Source: Gaiellasilicea sp037720595
GTDB taxonomy: Bacteria > Actinomycetota > Thermoleophilia > Gaiellales > Gaiellaceae
Reading direction: 5' to 3'
Assembly: GCA_037720595.1 (NCBI GenBank)
Contig: JBBJLW010000012.1
Coordinates: 33,812 to 97,811 of the forward strand
Length of the DNA: 64,000 nt
Shown here: piece after piece, positions 51,642-60,276 of the stretch
How positions within the stretch are numbered: the first letter of the stretch is position 1
How the letters are laid out: each line of letters begins with the position of its first letter
Program-made: the position numbers and the translations under genes
The notes under the pieces: model-generated
Database searches by the model: none
The model's input: the letters and a program-made list of their open reading frames with translations, nothing else
Told to the model about the DNA's origin: nothing

Positions 51642-51967
51642 GTGGCTCGCAAACGCGCCGCAAAGCGGTCATCTCCGTGCGACTTCGATTCGGGACACGC
51701 GGGCATGCGCGGGCTCGTCCGGGACAGCCAGGCTGGTCAGTCAGTGCTCGGCGCGCGGTCGCTTCGCGCCGAGCTCTCGCGGCCAACCGAGTTGACTTGC
51801 TCTACCCGCCGCTCGCGTTCTGCGCGCGGCTCGTAACTCGCGTCGGGTTGAAGAGACCACGAATAGAGGTTGGCCAGCGGAAGCAGCGTGATCGAACCCG
51901 AAGACTCTCGACGACCGCGGTCGGAGCGGGACGCGTCGCGTGCCTCCCGCTCCGACTCACCGACGGG

Positions 51968-52222
51968 TTACGTCGGGCAGGGTCCCTTTTGCAAGCGGGA
52001 ATTGCCCTCGTCAGCCGCGAAGGCCGTCCCGAACTCGTCCGCGGGAGTGGTTGGACGGAGATCCAGTAGCGTTCCGTCCGGGAGGGTCACGGACTTCTCC
52101 GAGCCGACGATCATGCACTCTCCGTTCGGCAGGATGATGTGTGCTCGGTTGTGAGCGGATGCCGCCGAAGCGAGCGCGAGCGCCGTCGCGAGTACGAGCA
52201 GTACCGTGCTGATCTTCTTCAT
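51968..52222 (-). CDS. Small secreted protein
   Basis: An 84-residue protein with a clear signal peptide (MKKISTVLLVLATALALASA, cleavage likely after ASA). The mature part of about 60 residues has two Cys (GECMIVG and GPCPT). The start overlaps the stop of the DUF4242-like gene as ATGA. The function is unknown. It has no counterpart in E3. Confidence 0.7.
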   Translation of the reverse strand: MKKISTVLLVLATALALASAASAHNRAHIILPNGECMIVGSEKSVTLPDGTLLDLRPTTPADEFGTAFAADEGNSRLQKGPCPT

Positions 52223-52548
52223 CTTGTTCCCCTTCCTTCGTGGTGGGTGGTCGTGCGCGTGCCAGACCTCTTGCTGCGTAGATCCTCCTTTCGGGACGAG
52301 ATCGCCTCAACGATGCGGATCGGGTCGAGCTCCGCCCGCTGCGCGGCGAGCGCGGCGTCCCGACCCGAGGGAGCGTCGAAGACGAAGAAGCAGATCTCGT
52401 CCTCGGGAACGTAGATCGAGCGGTCGAAGCGGACGCGCATGCGCCCCTCCGTCAACTCCTCCGCGGCCGAGCGTGCCCGCAACTCGCGGGCGGCGCGCTC
52501 TCCAGCGTGGCCGCGAGCGAGATAGGTCTCCACCAGGTAGCTCGGCAC
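52219..52548 (-). CDS. DUF4242-like small protein (partner of LAL regulator)
   Basis: A 109-residue paralogue of the protein at 32687-32941 (MPSYLVETYLARGHAGERAA, then PEDEICFFVFDAPSGRDAAL), with an extra basic tail of about 20 residues. It lies 79 bases after the LAL stop and overlaps the secreted-protein gene. The repeated context in two elements suggests a conserved module. Confidence 0.72.
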   Translation of the reverse strand: MPSYLVETYLARGHAGERAARELRARSAAEELTEGRMRVRFDRSIYVPEDEICFFVFDAPSGRDAALAAQRAELDPIRIVEAISSRKEDLRSKRSGTRTTTHHEGRGTR

Positions 52549-52627
52549 AAGCTCGACGCTAGGGCTCGCGGAACAGCGAGGAAAGGTAAGAACGTCTTGA
52601 CTTTGCCCCGCGCGGACGCGGTGTTTG

Positions 52628-55345
52628 TCAGTGAAACCGGCGTGCGAGCTCGGTGCGCGAGCGTACGCCCAGCTTGGCGTAGACGCGCGTCAGGTGGCCG
52701 GCGACGGTCCGCTCGCCGAGAAACAGCTGGGCGGCAACCTCGCGATTCGTCCGGCCGGCGGCGACCAGGACGGCGACGCGCCGCTCGGCCGCCGTCAATC
52801 CTTCCTCCCGTGTGCGCCCGCCGATGCGCCCCAGCTCGGCACGGGCCTTCTCGACCCAACTGGCTGCTCCGAGTTGCGCGAAGCCGCCGAGCGCGGCTTC
52901 GATCGCCTCTCGGGCCGGGCGCTTCTGCCGCGCGCGCCTGAGGACTGTGCCGAGCGCGAGCAGCGCGCGAGCGCGTCCGAACGCATCGCCGACCTCGTCC
53001 TGCCGCACAACCGCCTGCTCGAGGAACGACACTGCCTCGTCGACAGTCCCGCGGGCTGCAGCCACGAGCCCGCGGCAGCGGGTTACCTGTGCGAGCACCC
53101 GTTCCGCGCCGAGCCTCGCCGCATCCGTTTCCCAGACATCGATCACTCGTTCCGCCTCGTCGATTCGGCCTAGCTCGAGGAGCGCCTCCGCGTAGTCGGC
53201 CGTCCACGGCCGCGCATCCGGTGCGCCCCACCCGAGTGCTCTCGCCTGCCGGTCAGCCTTGCCGAGCAGCTCGACGGCCGTCGCCGCGTCTCCGCGCCAG
53301 AGTGCGACGAGTCCCGGGACGGCCTGGAGCAGGGGCGGATTGAACCCGATCTGCTCCTCGCAGAGCTTCAGGGCTCGCTCCGACTCCTGCTGTGCAAGCT
53401 CGAGCTGCCCTCGATGGACGGCGACCCACGTGATCGGGATGTAATCCTGATTCCTCTCGACCCCGTACTGGACGCTGACTTCGCGGGCGCGGGCCGCGTA
53501 TTCAGCCGCGAGTGCCCAGCGCCCGCCCCACAACTCGACCCACGAGAGAGTCCAGAGCACGTGTGCGCTGAAGAGCTCGTCGCGCTCGTGCCAGTCTCGA
53601 TACGCCTGCTCGAGCTTGGCGCGTTGCGCGGTGGTATCGCCGGAGCTGAATGCCCCGAGGAGGTTCGCCTCCCGAAGCAGGCGCGCGTCGCCAGCTGCGG
53701 TCGCGAGATCGCGCGCGCGCGCCGCGTATTCCGGCGTCTCGGAGTCGCCCACGATGCCGCCCAGCGTGTGGAGGTGCACGAGAGCCTCGAAACGGAGGAC
53801 GTCATCGTCGAGACGATCGGCAAGCTCGAGCGCCACACGGGTGCCCTCGAGTGCCGCCGCGAACCCCTTCCTGAAGCGTTCCGCCCAGGCGAGGCGGATG
53901 TGGATGCGCGCCTGGAGCGCCGGGTGCGACGACGCCTCGCGCAGCGCTTCCGCGAGGACTGGAACGGAGAGGTCATCGTGCTCGAACTCGGCGAGGAGGA
54001 GGAGGGCCTCGGCGCGCAGCGGCCCGGTCTCTTTCTCCGCCAGCAGATCGGCGGCGATCTTTCGCGCCCGCGTCCACTCCCCCGCAGTGAGGTGCGCACG
54101 CGCGGCGGCGAGCGCTCGTCGGCGGCGCTCGTCACGCCGATCCGGCGGCGTCAGCCGGAGCGCCTGCTCGGCAAGCTCGGCCGCGACGGCAACTGCGGCG
54201 CGATCGGCTGCAAGCGCGGCGGCGTCGTCGAGCACGGAGGCGACGCCGGCATCTGGCGTCTCGGTTGACAGCGCGAGGTGGCGGGCGTGAAGGAGCGGGT
54301 CGTCGACAATCCCGGCAATCCGTCCGTGAACCCGCCGCTGCTCCCGGCCCAGGTCCCGGTAGAGAACCGAGGAAAGAAGCGGGTGAGTGAATCGGATCGT
54401 CCCGTTCTCACGCTCGATCACGTGCGCAGCTTCCGCCGGTTCGAGCGCATCTGGCGCCACCCCGGCACGCTCGAGCAGAGACGCAGATGTCGTGCCTAGG
54501 GCGGACACGAGCGCGAGCGCCTCGCGAGTGACCGCGGGGAGGCTGGAGATCCGCGCGCGCACGAGCTCCTCTAGCGTTTCGGGAACTGGCAGCGGCTGAA
54601 GCGGATCTACGTCCGCACCGAGAACGCGCGCCAACTCGAGCGCAAAGAACGGATTGCCGCCAGAGCGCTCGTGAATGCGGAGCAGAGTTTGGCGCGCGAA
54701 CGGCCTCTCGAGCCGGTCGCGCAGCAACCGATGAACCGCTCCGACGCTGAGAGGCCCCACCGGCAGCGGCTGGGCGCGCTCGACACCAAGCGCGTTCTCG
54801 AGTCCCGACCGAGCCGCTCCATCCACGAGCCGCCGGGCGAGCAGCAGCCGGACGTGACTAGCCGCGAGTCTTCGCAGCGCGAACGCCAGCGCGCTCGTCG
54901 ACGAGGCATCGAACCACTGGAGGTCGTCGATCGCGACGAGAAGCGGCCCGTCGGCGGCGAGCAGCTCCAGCGCCGTCCGGATCGCGATTCCAACCGCTCG
55001 CGGATCGACGGCGTCTGCATCCGCATCCCCGAGGAGGAGCGCGACCTCGAGCGCGCGCCGCCTCGGCACAGGTAGCGCCGGCAGGATCTGTTCGAGGACG
55101 TCCTCGAACAGATCGCCCACCCCCACATAGGCAAGGCCTCGCTCGGCCTCCACCGGTCGAGCCTGAAGGACGCGCAGCCCCCGCGAACATGCATGCTCGA
55201 CGCCGGCCAGCCACAGCGTCGACTTCCCGATGCCCGCGTCGCCCTCGACCACGAGCGCAGCAGGCCCATCCTCCGCTCCGCCGATGAAGGCGTTGACGGA
55301 GGCGAGCTCCACCTCCCTGCCGACGATCTCGGACACCGGCCGCAT
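52628..55345 (-). CDS. LAL-type LuxR-family ATPase regulator
   Basis: A 905-residue regulator: VGREVELASVNAFIGGAEDG, Walker A VEGDAGIGKSTLW near residues 34-46, Walker B LVAIDDLQWFD, TPR-like middle, C-terminal LuxR domain (LTAAERRVAVLVAAGRTNRE, then VAGHLTRVYAKLGVRSRTEL). The ATG at 55345 is chosen; the frame stays open to 55405. It is the closest relative in this window of the E3 LAL protein, with the same downstream partner. Confidence 0.88.
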   Translation of the reverse strand: MRPVSEIVGREVELASVNAFIGGAEDGPAALVVEGDAGIGKSTLWLAGVEHACSRGLRVLQARPVEAERGLAYVGVGDLFEDVLEQILPALPVPRRRALEVALLLGDADADAVDPRAVGIAIRTALELLAADGPLLVAIDDLQWFDASSTSALAFALRRLAASHVRLLLARRLVDGAARSGLENALGVERAQPLPVGPLSVGAVHRLLRDRLERPFARQTLLRIHERSGGNPFFALELARVLGADVDPLQPLPVPETLEELVRARISSLPAVTREALALVSALGTTSASLLERAGVAPDALEPAEAAHVIERENGTIRFTHPLLSSVLYRDLGREQRRVHGRIAGIVDDPLLHARHLALSTETPDAGVASVLDDAAALAADRAAVAVAAELAEQALRLTPPDRRDERRRRALAAARAHLTAGEWTRARKIAADLLAEKETGPLRAEALLLLAEFEHDDLSVPVLAEALREASSHPALQARIHIRLAWAERFRKGFAAALEGTRVALELADRLDDDVLRFEALVHLHTLGGIVGDSETPEYAARARDLATAAGDARLLREANLLGAFSSGDTTAQRAKLEQAYRDWHERDELFSAHVLWTLSWVELWGGRWALAAEYAARAREVSVQYGVERNQDYIPITWVAVHRGQLELAQQESERALKLCEEQIGFNPPLLQAVPGLVALWRGDAATAVELLGKADRQARALGWGAPDARPWTADYAEALLELGRIDEAERVIDVWETDAARLGAERVLAQVTRCRGLVAAARGTVDEAVSFLEQAVVRQDEVGDAFGRARALLALGTVLRRARQKRPAREAIEAALGGFAQLGAASWVEKARAELGRIGGRTREEGLTAAERRVAVLVAAGRTNREVAAQLFLGERTVAGHLTRVYAKLGVRSRTELARRFH

Positions 55346-55672
55346 CGCAACGATGGTGACAGAAGCCGCGACGAAAGAAATCCTGGCAGGGATCCAGGCA
55401 CACACGGAATGGAGCTTCTATGGAGCCCTATGGCGTAAGGGCCGTTGCCGATGCCGGACAGTTCAAGCATCCGGCCAACGGAAAGAGCGTGCGGATCCAC
55501 GGTTGCGATGCCGCGGGTGGAGGACGGACGGGTGAAGGGCCACCGATAGTCCTTCGACCAGATGGAACTATTGGGTCAGCTCGGGCTCGCGCCCGAGCCG
55601 TAGCCGTTTCAGGCTCCACCGGACGAGGCGGCGGGCTGTCTGCCAGGTTGTACTCGTCACCCCGGCGAGCAT

Positions 55673-55690
55673 GAGAACGTGGTGCGAACA
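55673..55690. repeat. Arm-type repeat pair, E6 right end
   Basis: GAGAAC at 55673 and GCGAAC at 55684, 11 bases apart, within ATGAGAACGTGGTGCGAACA. It is followed by the last part of the conserved right arm and att copy 6. Confidence 0.45.
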
Positions 55691-55738
55691 TCAGCCCGAC
55701 CACGCGCGTCCACGCCCGGTCACGTCTCGCCGTCAGAT

Positions 55739-55778
55739 GGTAAGGAGGGGGTCGACGGTTCGAGTCCGTCAGAGGGCT
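55739..55778 (+). repeat. att copy 6 (resident-type T-stem)
   Basis: Identical to the resident tRNA-Thr 3' half. It lies 16 bases before the stop of the intact E7 integrase. Confidence 0.95.
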
Positions 55779-55793
55779 TCTGGTTTTTCCCCG

Positions 55794-56939
55794 CTAACGG
55801 CCGTTTCTGTTGTCGTGGCGGGCGGCGATCGACGGATGCGGCGTCCAACGGACGTCCATCGCTTGGACGTCGATCGCTTCGGCTCTGCTGTAGCTGTCGA
55901 GGAGCCTTATTGCGTGCTCCCGTCCGTCTCGGGCGAGGTGGCCGTAGTGGCGGTCGATCATCGTCAGGCTGGCGCCCATGTAACGGGAGAGGTCGAAGGT
56001 TGAGATGCCGGCACGGAGCGCGAAGGTCGCGAAGGTGTGCCGCAGATCGTAGACGCGACGCGGCGGCTCGATCCCGGCTGCGGCCTGCGCGGGTTTCCAG
56101 TAGCGGTTGCGGAAGTTGTGCAGGTCGAAGTAGCCGCCACGCGGCGATGGGAACAAAAGCTCACAGCCGGGATCGGCTTGAAGCTGGTCGAGCGCTGCGA
56201 GCGCGATCGCCTGCAGCGGCACCGCACGGACGCTTCCCTCGGTCTTCGTACTCTTGAGCCGGCCGTTTCTGAGTGCGCGACGGACGTAGACGACTCTTGC
56301 CTGGCGGTCGATGTCGCGTTGCTCGAGCGCGATCCACTCGCCGGGGCGTAGGCCGGTTGCGGCCGCAAAGATCACGGTCGGCCCATAGCGTGGCCCAATT
56401 CGCGCGGCGAGCTCCTCGAGTTGCTCCCACGACTCGAACGGGCGCTTCTCGGTGCGCCGCCGTTGTGGGTTCTCGACTCCTTGCTTGGCCGAGTTGACGT
56501 CGATCATTCCCCAGACGACTGCGCGTGCGAGCACCTGCCGCAGCGCCTGGGTCGCTTCGAAGCGGTGGCCCGGTGCGATCGTCATTCGCCAGGCCGCGAT
56601 CTCTTGCGAGCGAAGCTCGCCGAGGCGGCGCCTGCCAAACACGCGCAGCGACTTCGCAAGCAGCCAGCGCAACTTGTCGATCGTCTCCGGCTCCGCTTCG
56701 TGTTGGGCGAGGTACTCATCGATGAACTCCTGCAGCGTCAGCGCGCTGCCGAGGCCGTTTTCTCGTCGCAGCCGTTCGAGCGCCCGCTCGAGCGCGTCCG
56801 CTGCGTCACGCTCGGAGGCGAAGCCGCCCCGCTGCATGCGTCGCGAAGCCGAACCACCGGTCCGGTGCCGATATGCCCACACCGGGCTGCCGTCGGCACT
56901 CCGCCTCTTCAACTCGAAAACCTGTCCCTGCTGCATCAC
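55794..56939 (-). CDS. int: Tyrosine-type site-specific integrase (E7)
   Basis: A 381-residue integrase with an N-terminal arm-binding region (MMQQGQVFELKRRSADGSPV), core-binding domain, and catalytic residues Arg (TGLRPGEWIAL), HxxR (YDLRHTFATF) and Tyr (MIDRHYGHL). It is closely related to the broken E5 copy and less so to the E4 enzyme. The C-terminal codons hold GCGTCCAA/ACGTCCAT repeats 11 bases apart (55841, 55852). It is the intact enzyme for the resident-type att sites. Confidence 0.93.
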   Translation of the reverse strand: MMQQGQVFELKRRSADGSPVWAYRHRTGGSASRRMQRGGFASERDAADALERALERLRRENGLGSALTLQEFIDEYLAQHEAEPETIDKLRWLLAKSLRVFGRRRLGELRSQEIAAWRMTIAPGHRFEATQALRQVLARAVVWGMIDVNSAKQGVENPQRRRTEKRPFESWEQLEELAARIGPRYGPTVIFAAATGLRPGEWIALEQRDIDRQARVVYVRRALRNGRLKSTKTEGSVRAVPLQAIALAALDQLQADPGCELLFPSPRGGYFDLHNFRNRYWKPAQAAAGIEPPRRVYDLRHTFATFALRAGISTFDLSRYMGASLTMIDRHYGHLARDGREHAIRLLDSYSRAEAIDVQAMDVRWTPHPSIAARHDNRNGR

Positions 56940-57177
56940 CGATCACTCCCTTGGCGCGTCAAGTAGGGTGCTCGTCACCTCCCGCGAATGTCAGTCTGAT
57001 GTACCGTCGCTGCTCCGGACGCTCCGCTGCTCAAGACCGATCCACTCGGCTTCCCAGGCGACTTCGGCGGCGCGAGCCTCGCCTACGGCAACACCTTCGA
57101 TCGTCGACGACCACCGGAGACCATCCATCCTCTCGTCTGAAGGCTCCACGGCTCGCGCGTTGACTTTGCGCGAGCGG

Positions 57178-58272
57178 TCAGCGGAGGCGAGCGACCGTGT
57201 CCGCGATCTCCGCCAGGCTCGCCAGGTTGTGACCGCTCGCGAACAAGTCGACCTGCGGCAGCGCCGCCTTCATGCCGGCGGTGAGCGGCGCGTAGTCCGG
57301 ATTCTCCTTGAGCGGGTTCAGCCACACGACACGATGCGCCAGCCTGTTGAGGCGCGCCATCTGCGTGGCGAGCAGCTCGGGCTCCCCCACCTCCAGGCCG
57401 TCCGAGCAGATCATGACGACCGCGCCACGAGCCAGCCCGTGGTGTCCGAACCCGTCCAGGAACGCCTTCAGGGAGGCACCGATACGGGTGCCCCCGTCCC
57501 AGTCGGCGCTCCGGGCCGCCGCCCGGCGAAGGGCCTCGTCTGGGCGTGCCGTGGCAAGCGGGCGCGTGAGCCGCGTCAGCCGGGTACCGAACGAGAACGC
57601 CTCGAACCGCTGGTCGCTGCGAATCGCTGCATGCGCGAAGACGACGAGCGCCCGTGAGTACGCGGTCATCGAGCCCGAGACGTCGAGCAGCAGCACCAGC
57701 CGCCGGCGACGGCGGCGGCGGTCGCGCCACCGAAGCTCGGCGGGCTCGCCTCCGGTGCGCAGCGCCCGGCGCAGCGTCCGGCGCACGTCGAGGGCACCCG
57801 ACCGGGTTGGCCCGCGGCGCTGCGTGCGCCGTTCGGGTGCGTCGAGCCTCAGCCTGGCCATCAGCTTCGCGAGCTCTGCAAGCTCCGCCGCTGAGCAGCG
57901 GGAGAAGCTCTTGCGCCGTAAGAGCTCCGCGTCGCTCGCGAGCCCGGCCTCGGGCTCCCCGTTCCCGTCGACGGAGCGCCTGCCCGGCAGGGCGGCCCCG
58001 GCGATGTGTAGACGCCCCCCGGGGCGCGCCGGCGCGTGCGCTTCCGGCCGGCCGCCGAAAAAGTCGCGATAGACCCGATCGTAGACGGGCAGCTCGTCGC
58101 GCCGGCCGACGAGCGTCGCGCGTCCGGCCCAGTAGAGCTCGCCGTCCGGGACGAGCTCGGCGGCCTCTCGGAAGGCGAGAATGCGATCCGTGCCGACCGG
58201 TAGGTCGGCCTCTCGCAGCGCGCGGCCGAAGGCCACCACCCAATCGACCGCGCTCAACTGCCGCTCACTCAC
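57178..58272 (-). CDS. coxE: VWA-domain protein, CoxE-like
   Basis: A 364-residue protein with a C-terminal von Willebrand A domain: MIDAS motif DVSGSMTAYSR, then VVMICSDGLEVGEPE and HRVVWLNPLKENPDY. CoxE works with the CoxD AAA ATPase in maturing the molybdenum-copper or related active site of hydroxylases. The start overlaps the coxD stop by four bases. Only part of a sequence (56940-57177) upstream of it lacks genes. Confidence 0.85.
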   Translation of the reverse strand: MSERQLSAVDWVVAFGRALREADLPVGTDRILAFREAAELVPDGELYWAGRATLVGRRDELPVYDRVYRDFFGGRPEAHAPARPGGRLHIAGAALPGRRSVDGNGEPEAGLASDAELLRRKSFSRCSAAELAELAKLMARLRLDAPERRTQRRGPTRSGALDVRRTLRRALRTGGEPAELRWRDRRRRRRRLVLLLDVSGSMTAYSRALVVFAHAAIRSDQRFEAFSFGTRLTRLTRPLATARPDEALRRAAARSADWDGGTRIGASLKAFLDGFGHHGLARGAVVMICSDGLEVGEPELLATQMARLNRLAHRVVWLNPLKENPDYAPLTAGMKAALPQVDLFASGHNLASLAEIADTVARLR

Positions 58273-59141
58273 CCCAGCAACTCGGGGATGCGTGTCTCCA
58301 CCGTCTGCAGATCCTCGCGGTTCTTGATCGCCCAGCCGAGCGTGGCGCGCGCGCCGTCCTCGGTCACCTCGTCGAGTGAGAGCACCGAGAGCGCCTCCGC
58401 CCAGTCGATCGCCTCGGCAGCGCCCGGCGGCTTGACGAGATCCATACCGCGCAGGCGCGCCACGGCGGCCGCGACCGAAAGCGCCAGGCGATCGCCCGCC
58501 ACCGGCACCCGCAGACGGATGATCGCAGCCTCCCGCTCAGGATCCGGGTAGTCGATCCAGTGGTAGAGGCAGCGACGCTTGAGCGCGTCGTGCAGCTCGC
58601 GGGTGCGGTTCGAGGTGATCACAACGGCGGGCCGGCTGCCGTCCGCCGAACCGACCCTGCCGAGCTCCGGGATCGTCACCGCGGAGTCCGAGAGCGCCTC
58701 CAACAGGAACGCCTCGAACTCGTCGTCGGCGCGGTCGAGCTCGTCGATCAGCAGCACCGCCCGAGAGCCTGCGCGCACGGCGGCAAGCAGCGGCCGCTCC
58801 TGCAGGAACCGGGGTCCGTAGAGCTCGTCGACGGTGGCATCGGGGTCGACGTCGCCCGACTGCAGCAGACGAGCGTGCAGCAACTGGCGGGCGTAGTCCC
58901 ACTCGTAAAGCGCCTGACTGGCGTCGATCCCCTCGTAGCACTGCAGCCGGATCAGCTCGACGCCAAGCACCCGGGCGAGCGTCCGAGCGACCTCGGTCTT
59001 GCCGACACCGGGCTCGCCCTCGAGCAGCACCGGACGGCGCATCGCAAGCGCCAGGTAGAGCGAGACGGCGAGACTCCGGTCGGCCAGGTAGGACTCGGCG
59101 CGAAGGGCGGACTCGAGCTCCTCCGGGCTCGCGAAGGTCAC
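58269..59141 (-). CDS. coxD: MoxR-type AAA ATPase, CoxD-like
   Basis: A 290-residue MoxR-family ATPase: Walker A LEGEPGVGKTEVART, Walker B AVLLIDELDRADDEF, sensor VVITSNRTRELHDALKRR. CoxD-type chaperone ATPases insert sulfur/metal into the molybdenum cofactor site. It is divergent from coxG-S-L-M, with a 75-base shared promoter region. Confidence 0.9.
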   Translation of the reverse strand: MTFASPEELESALRAESYLADRSLAVSLYLALAMRRPVLLEGEPGVGKTEVARTLARVLGVELIRLQCYEGIDASQALYEWDYARQLLHARLLQSGDVDPDATVDELYGPRFLQERPLLAAVRAGSRAVLLIDELDRADDEFEAFLLEALSDSAVTIPELGRVGSADGSRPAVVITSNRTRELHDALKRRCLYHWIDYPDPEREAAIIRLRVPVAGDRLALSVAAAVARLRGMDLVKPPGAAEAIDWAEALSVLSLDEVTEDGARATLGWAIKNREDLQTVETRIPELLG

Positions 59142-59216
59142 ACGAGGAGCCTAGATGAACTTTCGTCCAGGTAATAGCGCATGGAGGCGGCGCGAGGGTG
59201 TAGCGTCACCTCGCGC

Positions 59217-59813
59217 ATGAAGCTGCGGCACGAGTTCGACGTTCCGGCATCGCCTCGAGCGACTCTGGAGTTACTGCTGGACGCCGAGCGGGTCGTGCCG
59301 TGCCTGCCGGGCGCCACGCTCGTCGAGGTCGGCGACGACGGGATCTGGAAGACGACGATGGCGGTGAAGCTCGGCCCCGTCGGGCTCGATTTCCTGAACG
59401 ACGTGCGGATCGTCGAGCACGACCCGTCGGCCGGCACGGTGCGCCTCGCCGTCAAGGGCCGAGACACGCGCGGCAAGGGCGGTGCCAACGCCTCGGTCGA
59501 CGCGCATCTGGTCGGCCGCGGCGACGGCGGCACGACGGTGACGCTCGACTCGGACATCCGCTTCTCGGGCCAGGCGGCGCAACTTGGGCGCGCTTCGGTG
59601 ATCCAGGTCGTCTCCTCGCGCCTGCTGGACGAGTTCGCCGAGTGCCTGCGAACCCGGCTCGGACCCGCCGCTGCTCCGGGAATCCCCGCAGCCGCGCCTG
59701 CACCGGCTCCGGCGCAGCGACCGATCGCCGGGCTCTCCCTCCTGTTCACAGCGTTGCGCGGCTCGCTCGCGCGCGTGCTCCGCCGCCGCCCACGAGAGAA
59801 AGGCTCGCCATGA
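59217..59813 (+). CDS. coxG: CoxG-like SRPBCC protein
   Basis: A 198-residue protein with a SRPBCC/CoxG domain (HEFDVPASPRATLELLLDAE, VPCLPGATLVE) and a Pro/Ala hinge leading to a basic amphipathic tail, as in CoxG proteins that tether the hydroxylase to the membrane or carry quinones. The ATG at 59217 matches the family start; an upstream ATG at 59181 is less likely. It overlaps the coxS start by four bases. Confidence 0.85.
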   Translation: MKLRHEFDVPASPRATLELLLDAERVVPCLPGATLVEVGDDGIWKTTMAVKLGPVGLDFLNDVRIVEHDPSAGTVRLAVKGRDTRGKGGANASVDAHLVGRGDGGTTVTLDSDIRFSGQAAQLGRASVIQVVSSRLLDEFAECLRTRLGPAAAPGIPAAAPAPAPAQRPIAGLSLLFTALRGSLARVLRRRPREKGSP

Positions 59814-60274
59814 GACGCATCGCCATCACCGTCAACGGCGCCCGCGAGGAGCTCGAGGTCGAGCCTCGCCAACTGCTCGTCTACGCGCTGCGGGAGCAGC
59901 TGGGACTGACGGGCACGAACATCGGCTGCGACACGAGCTCGTGCGGCGCCTGCACGGTGCATCTCGACGGCCAGTCCGTCAAGTCCTGCACGGTGCTCGC
60001 AGTCCAGGCCGACGGCCGCGAGGTGACGACGATCGAGGGCCTGGCGAGCGACGGCGCGCTGCACCCGATGCAACAGGCGTTCCGCGACAACCACGCGCTG
60101 CAGTGCGGCTACTGCACACCCGGGATGATCATGGCGGCCACGAGCTTCCTCGAGGAGCACCCGAGCCCGAGCGAGGACGAGATCCGCCACGGGCTCGAAG
60201 GAAACCTCTGCAGGTGCACCGGCTATCACAACATCGTCAAGGCCGTTCAGGCCGTGGCGGGGGCGGGGGTCTAG
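59810..60274 (+). CDS. coxS: 2Fe-2S small subunit of molybdenum hydroxylase
   Basis: A 154-residue subunit with the plant-type ferredoxin cluster (GCDTSSCGACTVHLDG) and the second helical cluster (QCGYCTPGM, then CRCTGYHN). It passes electrons from the molybdopterin subunit to FAD. The ATG at 59810 is 11 bases after a GAGAGAAAGG site; longer plus-strand frames are shadows. Confidence 0.95.
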   Translation: MRRIAITVNGAREELEVEPRQLLVYALREQLGLTGTNIGCDTSSCGACTVHLDGQSVKSCTVLAVQADGREVTTIEGLASDGALHPMQQAFRDNHALQCGYCTPGMIMAATSFLEEHPSPSEDEIRHGLEGNLCRCTGYHNIVKAVQAVAGAGV

Positions 60275-60276
60275 CG

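Larger units (their letters stand above)
51577..55778. mobile_element. E6: regulator element without integrase
   Basis: Lies between att copies 5 and 6. CGTGCGAAC-type repeats occur at both ends, so it seems to be one coherent element. Its whole cargo is the LAL regulator, the DUF4242-like gene and a small secreted protein. 51577-51967 holds no gene. Confidence 0.7.

Noticed and set aside
13460..55778. A prophage
   Set aside because: There are no capsid, terminase, portal, tail or lysis genes; only integrases and cargo are present.
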